From positions 1-52,834 of the forward strand of contig CAAGDG010000099.1 of NCBI GenBank assembly GCA_900768515.1: a DNA stretch of 52,834 nucleotides. Reading direction: 5' to 3'. Each line of letters starts with the position of its first letter. Positions within the stretch are counted from its first letter, which is position 1. Both the position numbers and the translations under genes were made by a program. Shown here piece after piece: positions 24,988-33,328 of the stretch. A model generated the notes under the pieces. It did no database searches, was not told the origin of the DNA, and saw only the letters and a program-made list of their open reading frames with translations. Source of the DNA: Lentisphaeria bacterium. Lineage in GTDB: Bacteria > Verrucomicrobiota > Lentisphaeria > Victivallales > Victivallaceae.

Positions 24988-27011
24988 GTATCGAATTTAT
25001 GCTGGACGGCCGGAGCGTCACCGCGGAACCCGGCCAGACCATTCTGGAAGTGGCGACGGCGAACGGAATCAAGATTCCGACTCTCTGCCGCGAGAACCGC
25101 ATTTCGAAGACGACGAGCTGCTTCGTCTGCGTGGTGAAGGATAAGAAGACCGGCCGTTTCCTGCCGTCGTGTTCCGCCTGTCCCGTGCCGGGGCAGGATA
25201 TCGACGCTTCCGGTCCGGAGGTGATCGATATGCGGCGCACCGCGCTGAATCTGCTGCTCAGCGAGCACGCCGGAGACTGCGAGGCTCCCTGCACGATGGC
25301 CTGTCCCGCCCACGCGAATGTGGAGGAGTATGTCCGTGCCGGCCGCCGCGGCGAGTTTCTCGAGAGCCTGAAGATCATCAAGGAGCGCATTCCGCTGCCG
25401 ATGTCGATCGGTCGGGTCTGCCCCCGGTTCTGCGAGAAGGAGTGCCGCCGCAACGTCTACGGCAAGCCGGTCGCGATCAATGAATTCAAGCGGCTGGCCG
25501 CCGACCTTTACTACGACGAGTACATGGAGGAGCTGCCGCCGGAGACCGGCAAGCGGGTCGCTGTCGTCGGCGCCGGTCCTGCCGGTCTTTCGACCGCCTA
25601 CTACCTGCGTCGCGAAGGGGTGGCCGTCACCGTCTACGAGGCGATGCCCAAGGCCGGCGGCATGATCCGCTACGGCATCCCCGAGTATCGGATGCCGAAG
25701 GCGCTGCTCGACCGCGAAATCGCCCACTTTGAAAAACTGGGCGTCAAGTTTGAATTCGGCCGGAAACTGGGCGAGAACCTTTCGCTCGACCAGCTCAAGA
25801 GCGAGTTTGACGCGGTGGTCGTGGCGATCGGATGCTGGAAGGCTTCCGGACTGCGCTGCGAAGGCGAGGAGCTGGCAGTGCAGGGAATCGATTTTTTGCG
25901 GAACGTCGCGCTGAACAACAACGCCGCCCCGAATCCGGGCCGCGTGATCGTGGTCGGCGGCGGCAACACCGCGATGGACTGCGTCCGCACCGCGGTCCGG
26001 CTGGGCAGCTCCGACGTGAACTGCTTCTACCGCCGGACCGAGGCGGAGATGCCGGCCGAGAAGATCGAGATCCACGAAGCGCGCGAGGAGGGGGTCCAGT
26101 TCCACTTTCTGGTCGCGCCGGTCAAGGTCGAGAAACGCGGTTCCCGGCTGGTGATGACCTGCCGGAAGATGGAGCTGGGCGAACCGGACGCCTCCGGTCG
26201 GCGCAAGCCGGTCGAGGTTCCCGGCAGCGATTACGAGGTCGAAGCCGACACCATCATCGGCGCGATCGGGCAGGGAACCGCGGCTCCGGCCGGAATTCCG
26301 ACCAACCGTTTCCGCAACGTTGAAGTTGCGGAGGGCACCTCTCGCGTCGCGGACAACGTCTACGCGGCCGGCGACTGCGTCTCCGGCGCCGCGACCGTGG
26401 TCGAGGGCGTTGCCGGCGGCCGCCGGGCGGCGCTGGAAATCGTCTCCGCGCTGACCGGAAAGCCGATGCCGAAGGAACACACGGTGTTCGTCAGCCGCGG
26501 CAAGTGGCAGGGGCTGAGCAAATCCGATCTGGTCTTCCTGCGCGACAACGTCTCCGATGCCGACCGCGCCCAGCTGGATTTCATCAGCATCGAGGCGCGC
26601 AAGAACTCCTTCCGCGAAGTCACCTCCACCATGTCGAAGGAGAAGGTGATGAAGGAGGGCGAACGCTGCATCGAATGCAGCTGCACCGACAAGCACGACT
26701 GCAAACTGCGCGAACACGGGGAGGCTTACGGATGTGATCCCAACGCGATCAAGGGTGCCCGGCAGCCGCTCTCCTATGACATCCGGCACCCCTCGATCAT
26801 TCAGGATCGCGGCAAGTGCATCAAGTGCGGCATCTGTGTGAAGGTCTGCAAAGAGCTGGTCAACAAGACGCTGCTCAGTCCGAAGAAACGCGGATTTTCG
26901 ACTTTCGTCGCGACCGCGTTCGACCGGGGATTCCCGGCGAGCTGCGCCGACTGCGGCGAATGCGTGAACGCCTGCCCGGTGGGCGCGCTCGACTGGCGGA
27001 TCAAGAAGTAA
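24984..27011 (+). CDS. NuoG-N [2Fe-2S] plus GltD-like FAD/NAD(P) oxidoreductase with C-terminal ferredoxin clusters
   Basis: A 675-residue fusion. Residues 1-80 are a plant-type ferredoxin domain (Cys spacing C-x10-C-x2-C-x13-C, as in NuoG/HydA). Next is the His/Cys cluster motif CEAPCTMACPAH and the GltD fold: FAD Rossmann VAVVGAGPAGLSTAYYLR, AGGMIRYGIPEYRMP, NAD(P) Rossmann VIVVGGGNTAMD, and YAAGDC. The C-terminus holds CIKCGICVKVC and CADCGECVNACP. There is no hydrogenase H-cluster and no molybdopterin domain. With the NuoE/NuoF-like partners this matches a Sporomusa-type Nfn (Stn), which links NADPH, NAD and ferredoxin. The start overlaps the previous stop (ATGA). A strong terminator follows. 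Confidence 0.88.
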   Translation: MSIEFMLDGRSVTAEPGQTILEVATANGIKIPTLCRENRISKTTSCFVCVVKDKKTGRFLPSCSACPVPGQDIDASGPEVIDMRRTALNLLLSEHAGDCEAPCTMACPAHANVEEYVRAGRRGEFLESLKIIKERIPLPMSIGRVCPRFCEKECRRNVYGKPVAINEFKRLAADLYYDEYMEELPPETGKRVAVVGAGPAGLSTAYYLRREGVAVTVYEAMPKAGGMIRYGIPEYRMPKALLDREIAHFEKLGVKFEFGRKLGENLSLDQLKSEFDAVVVAIGCWKASGLRCEGEELAVQGIDFLRNVALNNNAAPNPGRVIVVGGGNTAMDCVRTAVRLGSSDVNCFYRRTEAEMPAEKIEIHEAREEGVQFHFLVAPVKVEKRGSRLVMTCRKMELGEPDASGRRKPVEVPGSDYEVEADTIIGAIGQGTAAPAGIPTNRFRNVEVAEGTSRVADNVYAAGDCVSGAATVVEGVAGGRRAALEIVSALTGKPMPKEHTVFVSRGKWQGLSKSDLVFLRDNVSDADRAQLDFISIEARKNSFREVTSTMSKEKVMKEGERCIECSCTDKHDCKLREHGEAYGCDPNAIKGARQPLSYDIRHPSIIQDRGKCIKCGICVKVCKELVNKTLLSPKKRGFSTFVATAFDRGFPASCADCGECVNACPVGALDWRIKK

Positions 27012-27025
27012 AACCGGGAGCCGGA

Positions 27026-27061
27026 AACCCGTTCCGCACCACCGTGCGGAACGGGTTTTTT
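27026..27061 (+). terminator. Terminator of the NuoE/NuoF-like oxidoreductase operon
   Basis: A perfect 14-bp stem (AACCCGTTCCGCAC and its complement), 4-nt loop, then six T, 14 nt after the stop. Confidence 0.95.
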
Positions 27062-27137
27062 CGTATTTCCCGACACCGGAAAATTGGCTGTGCACAAAGC
27101 GGGTTGCAGGAATCTCCGGGTTTTTTCCGGTAGCGGT

Positions 27138-27166
27138 TTGCTTTCCCCGGCAACCCGTGGTATTTT
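27138..27166 (+). promoter_or_regulatory. Putative promoter of HPr-GT39
   Basis: TTGCTT and TATTTT are separated by 17 nt, with the -10 box 49 nt before the HPr start codon. Confidence 0.5.
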
Positions 27167-27215
27167 ATCAGGGGGTGTCGGAAAACAGCAGGGCAACTGA
27201 GCAGGAGGGGTGCCG

Positions 27216-27497
27216 ATGAAGGAACGGGTTTTTGTGGTTCGGAACAAGGCGGGGATCCATTGCCGTCCGTCGAGCGTGATTCTCAACACGATCAATAAAG
27301 AGTTTCCCTACCACACCTTCCGGGTGGAGACCTCCGACGGTCAGGAGACCGAACTCAACAGCATTCTCACGCTGATTTCGCTCGGCATGACGGTCGGGAC
27401 CAAGGCGGTGCTGCGGGTCGAGGGGCCGGATGAAGATGCGGCGATCAAGCGGATCGGCGACCTCTTCGAATATGAATTCGATTTCCCGCCCCGTTAA
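27216..27497 (+). CDS. HPr phosphocarrier protein
   Basis: A 93-residue HPr-fold protein. The phosphorylatable His15 is in NKAGIHCRPSS; Cys replaces the usual Ala at 16. NSILTLISLGM contains Ser49, aligning with regulatory Ser46 of Gram-positive HPr, so HPr kinase control is possible. ATG 27216 has AGGAGG 7 nt upstream. No enzyme I or PTS permease genes are adjacent, so it may be regulatory or a nitrogen-type HPr. A GT39-like gene begins 6 nt downstream. Confidence 0.92.
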   Translation: MKERVFVVRNKAGIHCRPSSVILNTINKEFPYHTFRVETSDGQETELNSILTLISLGMTVGTKAVLRVEGPDEDAAIKRIGDLFEYEFDFPPR

Positions 27498-27503
27498 GTT
27501 TTT

Positions 27504-29492
27504 ATGAATTCTGAAGTACCGGCTGCCTCTGGAGAATGCGGGCCGTTGGTTCCGCCGGGGGCGGGCGCGTCTCCGCGGATGAGCGTCCGCGAATGGTTCT
27601 GGTGCGGCGCGGTTTCCCTCCTGGGGCTGGGGTTGCGGATCGCCTACTGGCGGGCGGCGTCCGGTTCCGCGCTTTTCGATCAGGCGATCGGTCCGGATGT
27701 GGCCGAATATCACGACCGCGCCTGCGAGATCCTGGCCGGCTGGTGGTTGCCGCCGGGCGGCGGGGTCGACATTCACGCTCCGCTTTACTCCTGGTTTCTC
27801 GCGGCGGGGTATGCGCTTCTCGGAGGGTCGATTCCGGCGGTCCGGCTGCTCCAGCTGCTGCTGAACTGGGGGGCGTGGATCGGCTTTCTCCCTCTGTTGC
27901 GGCGTCTGCCCGGACTCTCCCGGGGAGCGGCCTGGGGCGCGTTTCTGCTGGCGATGATTCTGCCGGTTCCGTTTTTTCATCAGGGACAGTTGATTTCCGA
28001 ATCGCTGCTGATTCCGCTGCTGATCGGTGCGCTCTGGTGTCTCCGTCGCGGAGAGGAGTGCAGCGGAAGTCGGAAGGGCGCCGCCTGGTTCGGCGGTGCC
28101 GGGGTGCTTTCCGGGGCGGCGGCGATCACCCATCCGATGAGTCTGCTTTTCGTGGCTGCCGAGACCGGTTACTGGCTTTGGGGCCGCCGCCGTGCCACGG
28201 CGGGGATTTTCCTCGCGGGAGCGCTGCTGGTGATCGCGCCGGTTTCCGCGGTCAACTCTTTTCGGGCGGGACGGCTGGTGCCGGTTCAGGCGAACAGCGC
28301 ATTCAATTTCTGGCTCGGGAACAATCCCCGGGCCACCGGCGGCTGTTATGTCCGCTCCGGGGAACCCTGGCTCCGGCTCCACGCTTCGGCCGAGCGGCGG
28401 GCGGAGGCCGCCGGGTGTTCTCCCGACCGGATCTGGCTTGGTGATGCGCTCGATTTCTGGCTGGAGGAACCGGTGCGGGGCGTGTTGCTCTGGCTGCGCA
28501 AGGCATTTCTGGTCTGGTCGCCCCGGGAGCTCCCTTCCGGGTCCGATCCGGAATTCATCCAGCGGGAGACCTCTCTGGTGTTCCTCGGCGGGATTCTGAC
28601 GCTGCCGCTTTTCCTGTACGCTCTTATCGGAGTTTTCGTGGCGATTCGCAGACGGATCACGGGGTGTTGCCACCTCTATCTGCTGGGGGGGGCGTTCTAT
28701 CTGGCGCAGGTGATGACCGTAACCTCCGGCCGCTACCGGCTGGCAATGCTGCCGGCGGTGGTGGTTCTGGCCGGAATCGGCATCGCCGCGATCGACTGGC
28801 GGAAGTGGTGGGGGTGGCTGCCGCCCCCGTTTCTGCTGGCCGGAAGTTTTCTGATGCAGCTACCCACCTCGGGGAAGTATGAGGCGGCCTCGCTGCTGGG
28901 GGAAGCGGAGTTCCGGCGCGGAAATCTGGAGCACGCCGCCGACCTGCTGCGCTTTGCTCGGAAAAAGCTGGAAGACCCCGGACGTTTCGGAAACCTGCTC
29001 GGTCAGATCGCCTGGGCGCAGGGGGATCCGGCCGGTGCCGAACAGGAGTTCCGTGAAGTGCTCCGTCTTCGTCCGGAGAACGCGGCGGCGGCGATGAACC
29101 TCGCCGCGCTGCTGGAGACGGATCCCGCGCGGCGGGAGGAGTGCCTGGAACTTTACCGGAAAGCGTTTGAGTGGAATCCCGACTCTTCGAATCTCCACTT
29201 CAACTACGGCCGCCTGCTCGCCTCTTCCGGCGAGTGGAAGGCCGCGGAACCGTATTTCCGCCGGGCGACGGAACTGGATCCGCTCCACGGTCCCGCCTGG
29301 AACGCGCTCGGCGTCGCCGCCATGCAGCGCGGGGCGTCTCAGGAGGCGGTTGCCGCTTTCGAGCGCGCTGTCGCCACTGCTCCGGAGCGCCGGGAGTGGC
29401 TGCGGAACCTGATGATCGCCTGTCGCGCCGCCGGTGACTTCCGGCGTGCCGCTGAATTGGAGCGGCGTCTTGCGGGGCGGAACGGGCGGTAG
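27504..29492 (+). CDS. GT39/ArnT-like membrane glycosyltransferase with C-terminal TPR repeats
   Basis: A 662-residue polytopic protein. After a 25-residue polar start, residues about 26-450 carry ten or so transmembrane helices of GT-C type. An acidic first-loop motif GPDVAEYHDRAC (Asp at the catalytic position of GT39) and a HAPLYSWFLAAGYALLGG loop follow. Residues about 455-655 are tetratricopeptide repeats (LLGQIAWAQGDPAGAEQEFR; NFGRLLASSGEW-like units). It should use a lipid-linked sugar to glycosylate proteins or lipids at the outer face of the inner membrane, with the TPR tail outside or inside depending on helix count. Acceptor and sugar are unknown. No ribosome site is obvious. Confidence 0.75.
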   Translation: MNSEVPAASGECGPLVPPGAGASPRMSVREWFWCGAVSLLGLGLRIAYWRAASGSALFDQAIGPDVAEYHDRACEILAGWWLPPGGGVDIHAPLYSWFLAAGYALLGGSIPAVRLLQLLLNWGAWIGFLPLLRRLPGLSRGAAWGAFLLAMILPVPFFHQGQLISESLLIPLLIGALWCLRRGEECSGSRKGAAWFGGAGVLSGAAAITHPMSLLFVAAETGYWLWGRRRATAGIFLAGALLVIAPVSAVNSFRAGRLVPVQANSAFNFWLGNNPRATGGCYVRSGEPWLRLHASAERRAEAAGCSPDRIWLGDALDFWLEEPVRGVLLWLRKAFLVWSPRELPSGSDPEFIQRETSLVFLGGILTLPLFLYALIGVFVAIRRRITGCCHLYLLGGAFYLAQVMTVTSGRYRLAMLPAVVVLAGIGIAAIDWRKWWGWLPPPFLLAGSFLMQLPTSGKYEAASLLGEAEFRRGNLEHAADLLRFARKKLEDPGRFGNLLGQIAWAQGDPAGAEQEFREVLRLRPENAAAAMNLAALLETDPARREECLELYRKAFEWNPDSSNLHFNYGRLLASSGEWKAAEPYFRRATELDPLHGPAWNALGVAAMQRGASQEAVAAFERAVATAPERREWLRNLMIACRAAGDFRRAAELERRLAGRNGR

Positions 29493-29514
29493 TCCGGACG
29501 GTGAAATCTTGAAT

Positions 29515-29626
29515 AAATTACAAAAATGTAATATTTTATGAAAAAAGACAGCCCCTTTTCTGCGTATGGAGAGGTTGTGTTTTAAAAATGTTATTCTCAT
29601 GTTATAAAATAACATTTTTGTAATTT
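29515..29626 (+). promoter_or_regulatory. AT-rich inverted-repeat cluster upstream of gdhA (candidate activator sites)
   Basis: A left arm (29515-29539) and right arm (29604-29626) are near-perfect inverted copies, 64 nt apart. Inside are the palindromes ATTACAAAAATGTAAT (29517-29532) and ATGTTATAAAATAACAT (29599-29615). They lie about 90-200 nt before the expected start of the sigma-54 transcript, the place for enhancer-binding-protein sites. Confidence 0.6.
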
Positions 29627-29688
29627 AAAAGTGAGAGGGATCGGTGTGGGTATGCTGTAACCGGTTGATTTTTAGTGGAAAATATTTG

Positions 29689-29704
29689 TGGCACGGATTT
29701 TGCT
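29689..29704 (+). promoter_or_regulatory. Consensus sigma-54 (RpoN) promoter of gdhA
   Basis: TGGCACGGATTTTGCT has GG and GC separated by exactly 10 nt and matches TGGCACG-N4-TTGCT at all fixed positions. Transcription would start near 29715, leaving a 59-nt leader before gdhA. This predicts nitrogen-dependent activation. Confidence 0.85.
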
Positions 29705-29773
29705 ATAAAATAGGTTCATATCAAGCCGAAACGGTATCAGGCAAACCGCAAACATTGGAAAGGCTTTTGCAAA

Positions 29774-31117
29774 ATGAGCAAGTATGTGCAGCGTGTGCTG
29801 GATTCCCTCCAGCGGACCAACGGGAACGAGAAGGAGTTTCTTCAGAGCGTCACCGAGGTTTTGACCTCGCTCGGCAAGATGCTCGACGCCCAGCCGAAGT
29901 ATGAGAAAAACAAGATCCTGGAACGGATGGTCGTTCCGGAGCGTGTGATCATCTTCCAGGTTCCGTGGGTGGATGACAAGGGCGAGATCCAGGTCAACAC
30001 CGGTTACCGGGTGCAGTTCAACAGCGCGATCGGTCCCTACAAGGGTGGTCTGCGTTTCCACCCGTCGGTCAACCTCAGCATTCTCAAGTTCCTCGGGTTC
30101 GAGCAGGTGTTCAAGAACAGCCTGACCACGCTGCCGATGGGCGGCGGCAAGGGCGGTTCCGACTTCGATCCGAAGGGTAAGAGCGACCGTGAAGTGATGG
30201 CGTTCTGCCAGAGCATGATGCGCGAACTCTTCCGTCACATCGGTCCGTCGGTCGACGTTCCGGCCGGAGACATCGGCGTCGGCGGCCGCGAGATCGGCTA
30301 CCTCTTCGGCCAGTACAAGCGGATCGTCAACTCCTATGACAGCGTTCTCACCGGCAAGGGCCTCAACTGGGGCGGCAGCCTGATCCGGCCGGAGGCGACC
30401 GGTTACGGCGCGGTCTATTTCGCCGCGGAGATGCTCAAGACCCGCAACCGCAGCTTCGACGGCGCCCGGGTGCTGATTTCCGGTTCCGGCAACGTCGCGC
30501 AGTTCGCCGCCAAGAAGGCCGCCGAACTCGGCGGCAAGGTGCTTTCGCTCTCCGATTCGAACGGCACCGTGATCGATGAAGACGGCATCGACGCCGAAAA
30601 GCTCGCCTTCGTCATGGAGCTTAAGAACGTCCGGCGCGGCCGGATCGCCGAGTACGTCAAGCAGTACCCGACCGCGAAGTACTACGAAGGCCAGCGGCCG
30701 TGGGGCCTGACCAAGGCGGACATCGCCATGCCCTGCGCCACTCAGAATGAACTCAATCTCGACCAGGCCAAGGCGCTGGTCGCCAACGGCTGCATCTGCG
30801 TCTGCGAAGGCGCCAACATGCCGACCACGCTCGACGCGACCGCCTATCTGCAGGAGAACAACGTCCTGTTCAGCCCCGGCAAGGCTTCCAACGCCGGCGG
30901 CGTTGCCACCAGCGGTCTCGAAATGAGCCAGAACGCGATGCGCCTCTCCTGGAGCAGCGAAGAGGTCGACGCCAAGCTGCACGGCATCATGATCAACATC
31001 CACAACGCCGCGCGCAATGCCGCCGCCGAATTCGGCGAGCCGGACAACTACGTGATGGGCGCCAACATCGCCGGTTTCCGCAAGGTTGCCGATGCGATGA
31101 TCGATCTCGGAATCTAA
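29774..31117 (+). CDS. gdhA: Glutamate dehydrogenase (hexameric, probably NADP-specific)
   Basis: Makes glutamate from 2-oxoglutarate and ammonium. It has 447 residues, the same length as E. coli GdhA. Catalytic and substrate segments are GPYKGGLRFHPSVN, LPMGGGKGGSDFDPKGKSD (catalytic Lys) and VDVPAGDIGVGGREIG. The nucleotide-binding motif SGSGNVAQFAA and PGKASNAGGVA close the active site. NADP preference is inferred from overall type. It stands as a single gene with a sigma-54 promoter and its own terminator. Confidence 0.97.
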   Translation: MSKYVQRVLDSLQRTNGNEKEFLQSVTEVLTSLGKMLDAQPKYEKNKILERMVVPERVIIFQVPWVDDKGEIQVNTGYRVQFNSAIGPYKGGLRFHPSVNLSILKFLGFEQVFKNSLTTLPMGGGKGGSDFDPKGKSDREVMAFCQSMMRELFRHIGPSVDVPAGDIGVGGREIGYLFGQYKRIVNSYDSVLTGKGLNWGGSLIRPEATGYGAVYFAAEMLKTRNRSFDGARVLISGSGNVAQFAAKKAAELGGKVLSLSDSNGTVIDEDGIDAEKLAFVMELKNVRRGRIAEYVKQYPTAKYYEGQRPWGLTKADIAMPCATQNELNLDQAKALVANGCICVCEGANMPTTLDATAYLQENNVLFSPGKASNAGGVATSGLEMSQNAMRLSWSSEEVDAKLHGIMINIHNAARNAAAEFGEPDNYVMGANIAGFRKVADAMIDLGI

Positions 31118-31141
31118 GTCCCTTTTTTCAGATCGACGGCG

Positions 31142-31178
31142 AGAGCCGTTCCCCAGTCCGGGGAACGGCTCTTTTCTT
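31142..31178 (+). terminator. Terminator of gdhA
   Basis: A 13-bp perfect stem (AGAGCCGTTCCCC and its complement), 5-nt loop, then TTTCTT, 24 nt after the gdhA stop. Confidence 0.92.
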
Positions 31179-31199
31179 ATTTGTGCAGGGGGGCTGCGC

Positions 31200-31246
31200 T
31201 TGCATTTTTTTCGGCTTTGATTACATTAAATCCGATCCTGTAAAAT
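31200..31246 (+). promoter_or_regulatory. Overlapping promoter candidates for the alpha-galactosidase gene
   Basis: Two sigma-70-like pairs overlap: TTGCAT-16 nt-TACATT and TTGATT-18 nt-TAAAAT. Either would serve the gene starting at 31272. Confidence 0.35.
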
Positions 31247-31271
31247 CGGCCGGCGGGAGGTCGGTCGCAAA

Positions 31272-33242
31272 ATGGATAACTACAAAGGAGGGATGATGGC
31301 GGCGGGCAGAGTGGACAACCGGTTTGCGGTTTCCGGGGAAAACGGTGATGCGTGGATCCGGAACCTGACGTTTTCCATTGAAATCGAAGGAAGGTGGCTG
31401 CAGCCGGAAAGTTGGAGTTCCGACGGGGCCGGGCTGCTGACCGCCCGGCTCGACGGGTTTGAACTGGAACTCCTGCGGCGTGAGGAGGGGGATTTTCTGC
31501 TCTTCCGGGGCGCGGTTCGCAACCACTCCGGGGGGCCGGTCCGGATCGGCCGGTTCCGCTGGAGGGGGCGCCGGGAGTCCGGCGACCTTTTCTCGCTGCC
31601 CGGAGAGCGGTTCCGGGTCTACTCCGAGGCGTGGACCATGCCGGCGGTCGCCGGTTCGCACCGGTTCGGGGAGTGCGATTTTCCGATCAATCCGGGGTAT
31701 CTGCGATGCGCGGTCTCCGAGCCGGAAAGTTACGACAGCAGCACGCCGAACCGTTTTGCCGCCGATTACATGCTCATGCTCAACGACCGTGAAAGCGGTT
31801 CCACGCTGCTGGCCGGATTCGTGACCTCCGGCGCACAGACCGGACGATTCGGGATCGAACTGGACGGCGGCGGAGTCGCCGAGTTTCATGCCGACAGCTG
31901 CTGCGACCGCAGCCTTCTGCCGGACGGGGCGCGCCTGGAGTCGGAGACGCTCGCCTTCCTCTCCGGAAATGACGACTACCGGTTGGCTTCCGTGTTCGCC
32001 GCCCGCTGGGGGGAGGCGATGGGGGCGCGCATTCCGGCCGCGTCGCCGACCGGCTGGTGCAGCTGGTACTACTATTTTGCGGATGTCACGGAGAAGGACA
32101 TCATCGAAAATGTCGATTTTCTCCGGGCGCACCGCGGGGAATATCCGCTGGAATACATTCAGGTCGACGACGGCTATCAGGCCGCCTGCGGCGACTGGCT
32201 CTGCACCAACGACAAATTTCCGCACGGGCTGGGATTTCTGGCCGACCGGATCCGGGAGGCGGGGTTCCGTCCGGCGCTCTGGCTGGCGCCGTTCCTGGTG
32301 GAGGAGCGTTCGCGCCTGGTGGCCGAACACCCGGAGTGGCTGGTCCACAACTCGTCCGGAGATGTGATCTGGGCGATGGAGTGGCGGGGATGCCGCGCCG
32401 CCGTGCTCGACGGCACCCACCCCGGCGCGCAGGCGTGGCTGACCGCCCTCTTCCGGAAACTGGCCGAACTCGGATTCGACTATGTGAAACTGGACTTTCT
32501 GGTTTATGAAGCCTCTTCCGCCGACATGGTATACTTCGATGGTTCCGCAACCCGGGCGCAGGCGCTGCGGCGCGGGATGGAGGCGATCCGGGCCGGTTTC
32601 GGCGAAGAGCGGTTCATCCTGGGCTGCACCGCGTTGCTGGGGTCGGTAGCCGGAATTGTCGACGCGGAACGGATCAGCACCGACATCTCCCCCTACTGGG
32701 GAAGAGAGAAGGACCGGCCGTTTCTGGAGTCGATCCGGGTTCCGAATGTCTGCCGCAACATCATCAACCGCACCTATCTTCACAACCGCCTCTGGGCAAA
32801 CGATCCCGACGTCCTGGTCGCGCGGGACGACAGTACCGAACTGACCCGGGGGGAGATTGAACTGTGCACCTCGGCTCTCTACCTTTCCGGCGGACTGACC
32901 CTCTGCGGCGACCGTTTTTCGACGCTCTCCGCGGAACGGGCCGAACTGGTCCGGTTCCTGCTGGCCGAACGGGATCCGGTGCGGGAGGTGCGTCCGCTCG
33001 ACCGCTTCGAGCGGATCGTGCCGGCGATCTGGTTCGGACACCGCGCCGCGGACGGTGCGCCGGTGGTGGGACTCTTCAACTTCGACGAGGAGCCGCTGAG
33101 GCTGGACGTCGCGCTGCCGGAACCGGCAACGGGGGTGTTCCGCGACCGCTGGAGCGGGGAACGCTTTTCCGCCGATTCAGGTCGTTTCTCCGCGACGGTG
33201 CCGCCGCACTGCTGCCGGCTGCTGTTTCCGGAGGCGGAGTGA
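31272..33242 (+). CDS. Alpha-galactosidase, GH36-type (cytoplasmic)
   Basis: A 656-residue retaining glycosidase for terminal alpha-galactose. The N-terminal beta-sandwich (to about 240) is followed by the TIM barrel with PTGWCSWYYYFADVTE (259-274), IQVDDGYQ, the nucleophile Asp408 in FDYVKLDFL and acid/base Asp471 in RISTDISPYW. A C-terminal beta domain ends at 656. No signal peptide is seen. The start is ambiguous: ATG 31272 has GGGAGG 11 nt upstream, while AAAGGAGG inside the gene precedes ATGs at 31293 and 31296, which would trim 7-8 residues. An SGNH esterase follows at 87 nt. Related alpha-N-acetylgalactosaminidase activity is possible. Confidence 0.9.
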   Translation: MDNYKGGMMAAGRVDNRFAVSGENGDAWIRNLTFSIEIEGRWLQPESWSSDGAGLLTARLDGFELELLRREEGDFLLFRGAVRNHSGGPVRIGRFRWRGRRESGDLFSLPGERFRVYSEAWTMPAVAGSHRFGECDFPINPGYLRCAVSEPESYDSSTPNRFAADYMLMLNDRESGSTLLAGFVTSGAQTGRFGIELDGGGVAEFHADSCCDRSLLPDGARLESETLAFLSGNDDYRLASVFAARWGEAMGARIPAASPTGWCSWYYYFADVTEKDIIENVDFLRAHRGEYPLEYIQVDDGYQAACGDWLCTNDKFPHGLGFLADRIREAGFRPALWLAPFLVEERSRLVAEHPEWLVHNSSGDVIWAMEWRGCRAAVLDGTHPGAQAWLTALFRKLAELGFDYVKLDFLVYEASSADMVYFDGSATRAQALRRGMEAIRAGFGEERFILGCTALLGSVAGIVDAERISTDISPYWGREKDRPFLESIRVPNVCRNIINRTYLHNRLWANDPDVLVARDDSTELTRGEIELCTSALYLSGGLTLCGDRFSTLSAERAELVRFLLAERDPVREVRPLDRFERIVPAIWFGHRAADGAPVVGLFNFDEEPLRLDVALPEPATGVFRDRWSGERFSADSGRFSATVPPHCCRLLFPEAE

Positions 33243-33328
33243 CCGGCTCGCGGTGTGCGGACGGGAAGGACGACCGGCCGGGGCATCTCCGGGCCGGAAC
33301 ACAATTTCAGCAAAGGAGTTTCAGGAAA

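Noticed and set aside
22814..27011. Iron-only hydrogenase (HydABC) operon
   Set aside because: The third subunit has a GltD-like flavoprotein in place of the H-cluster domain; none of the hydrogenase cysteine motifs is present.
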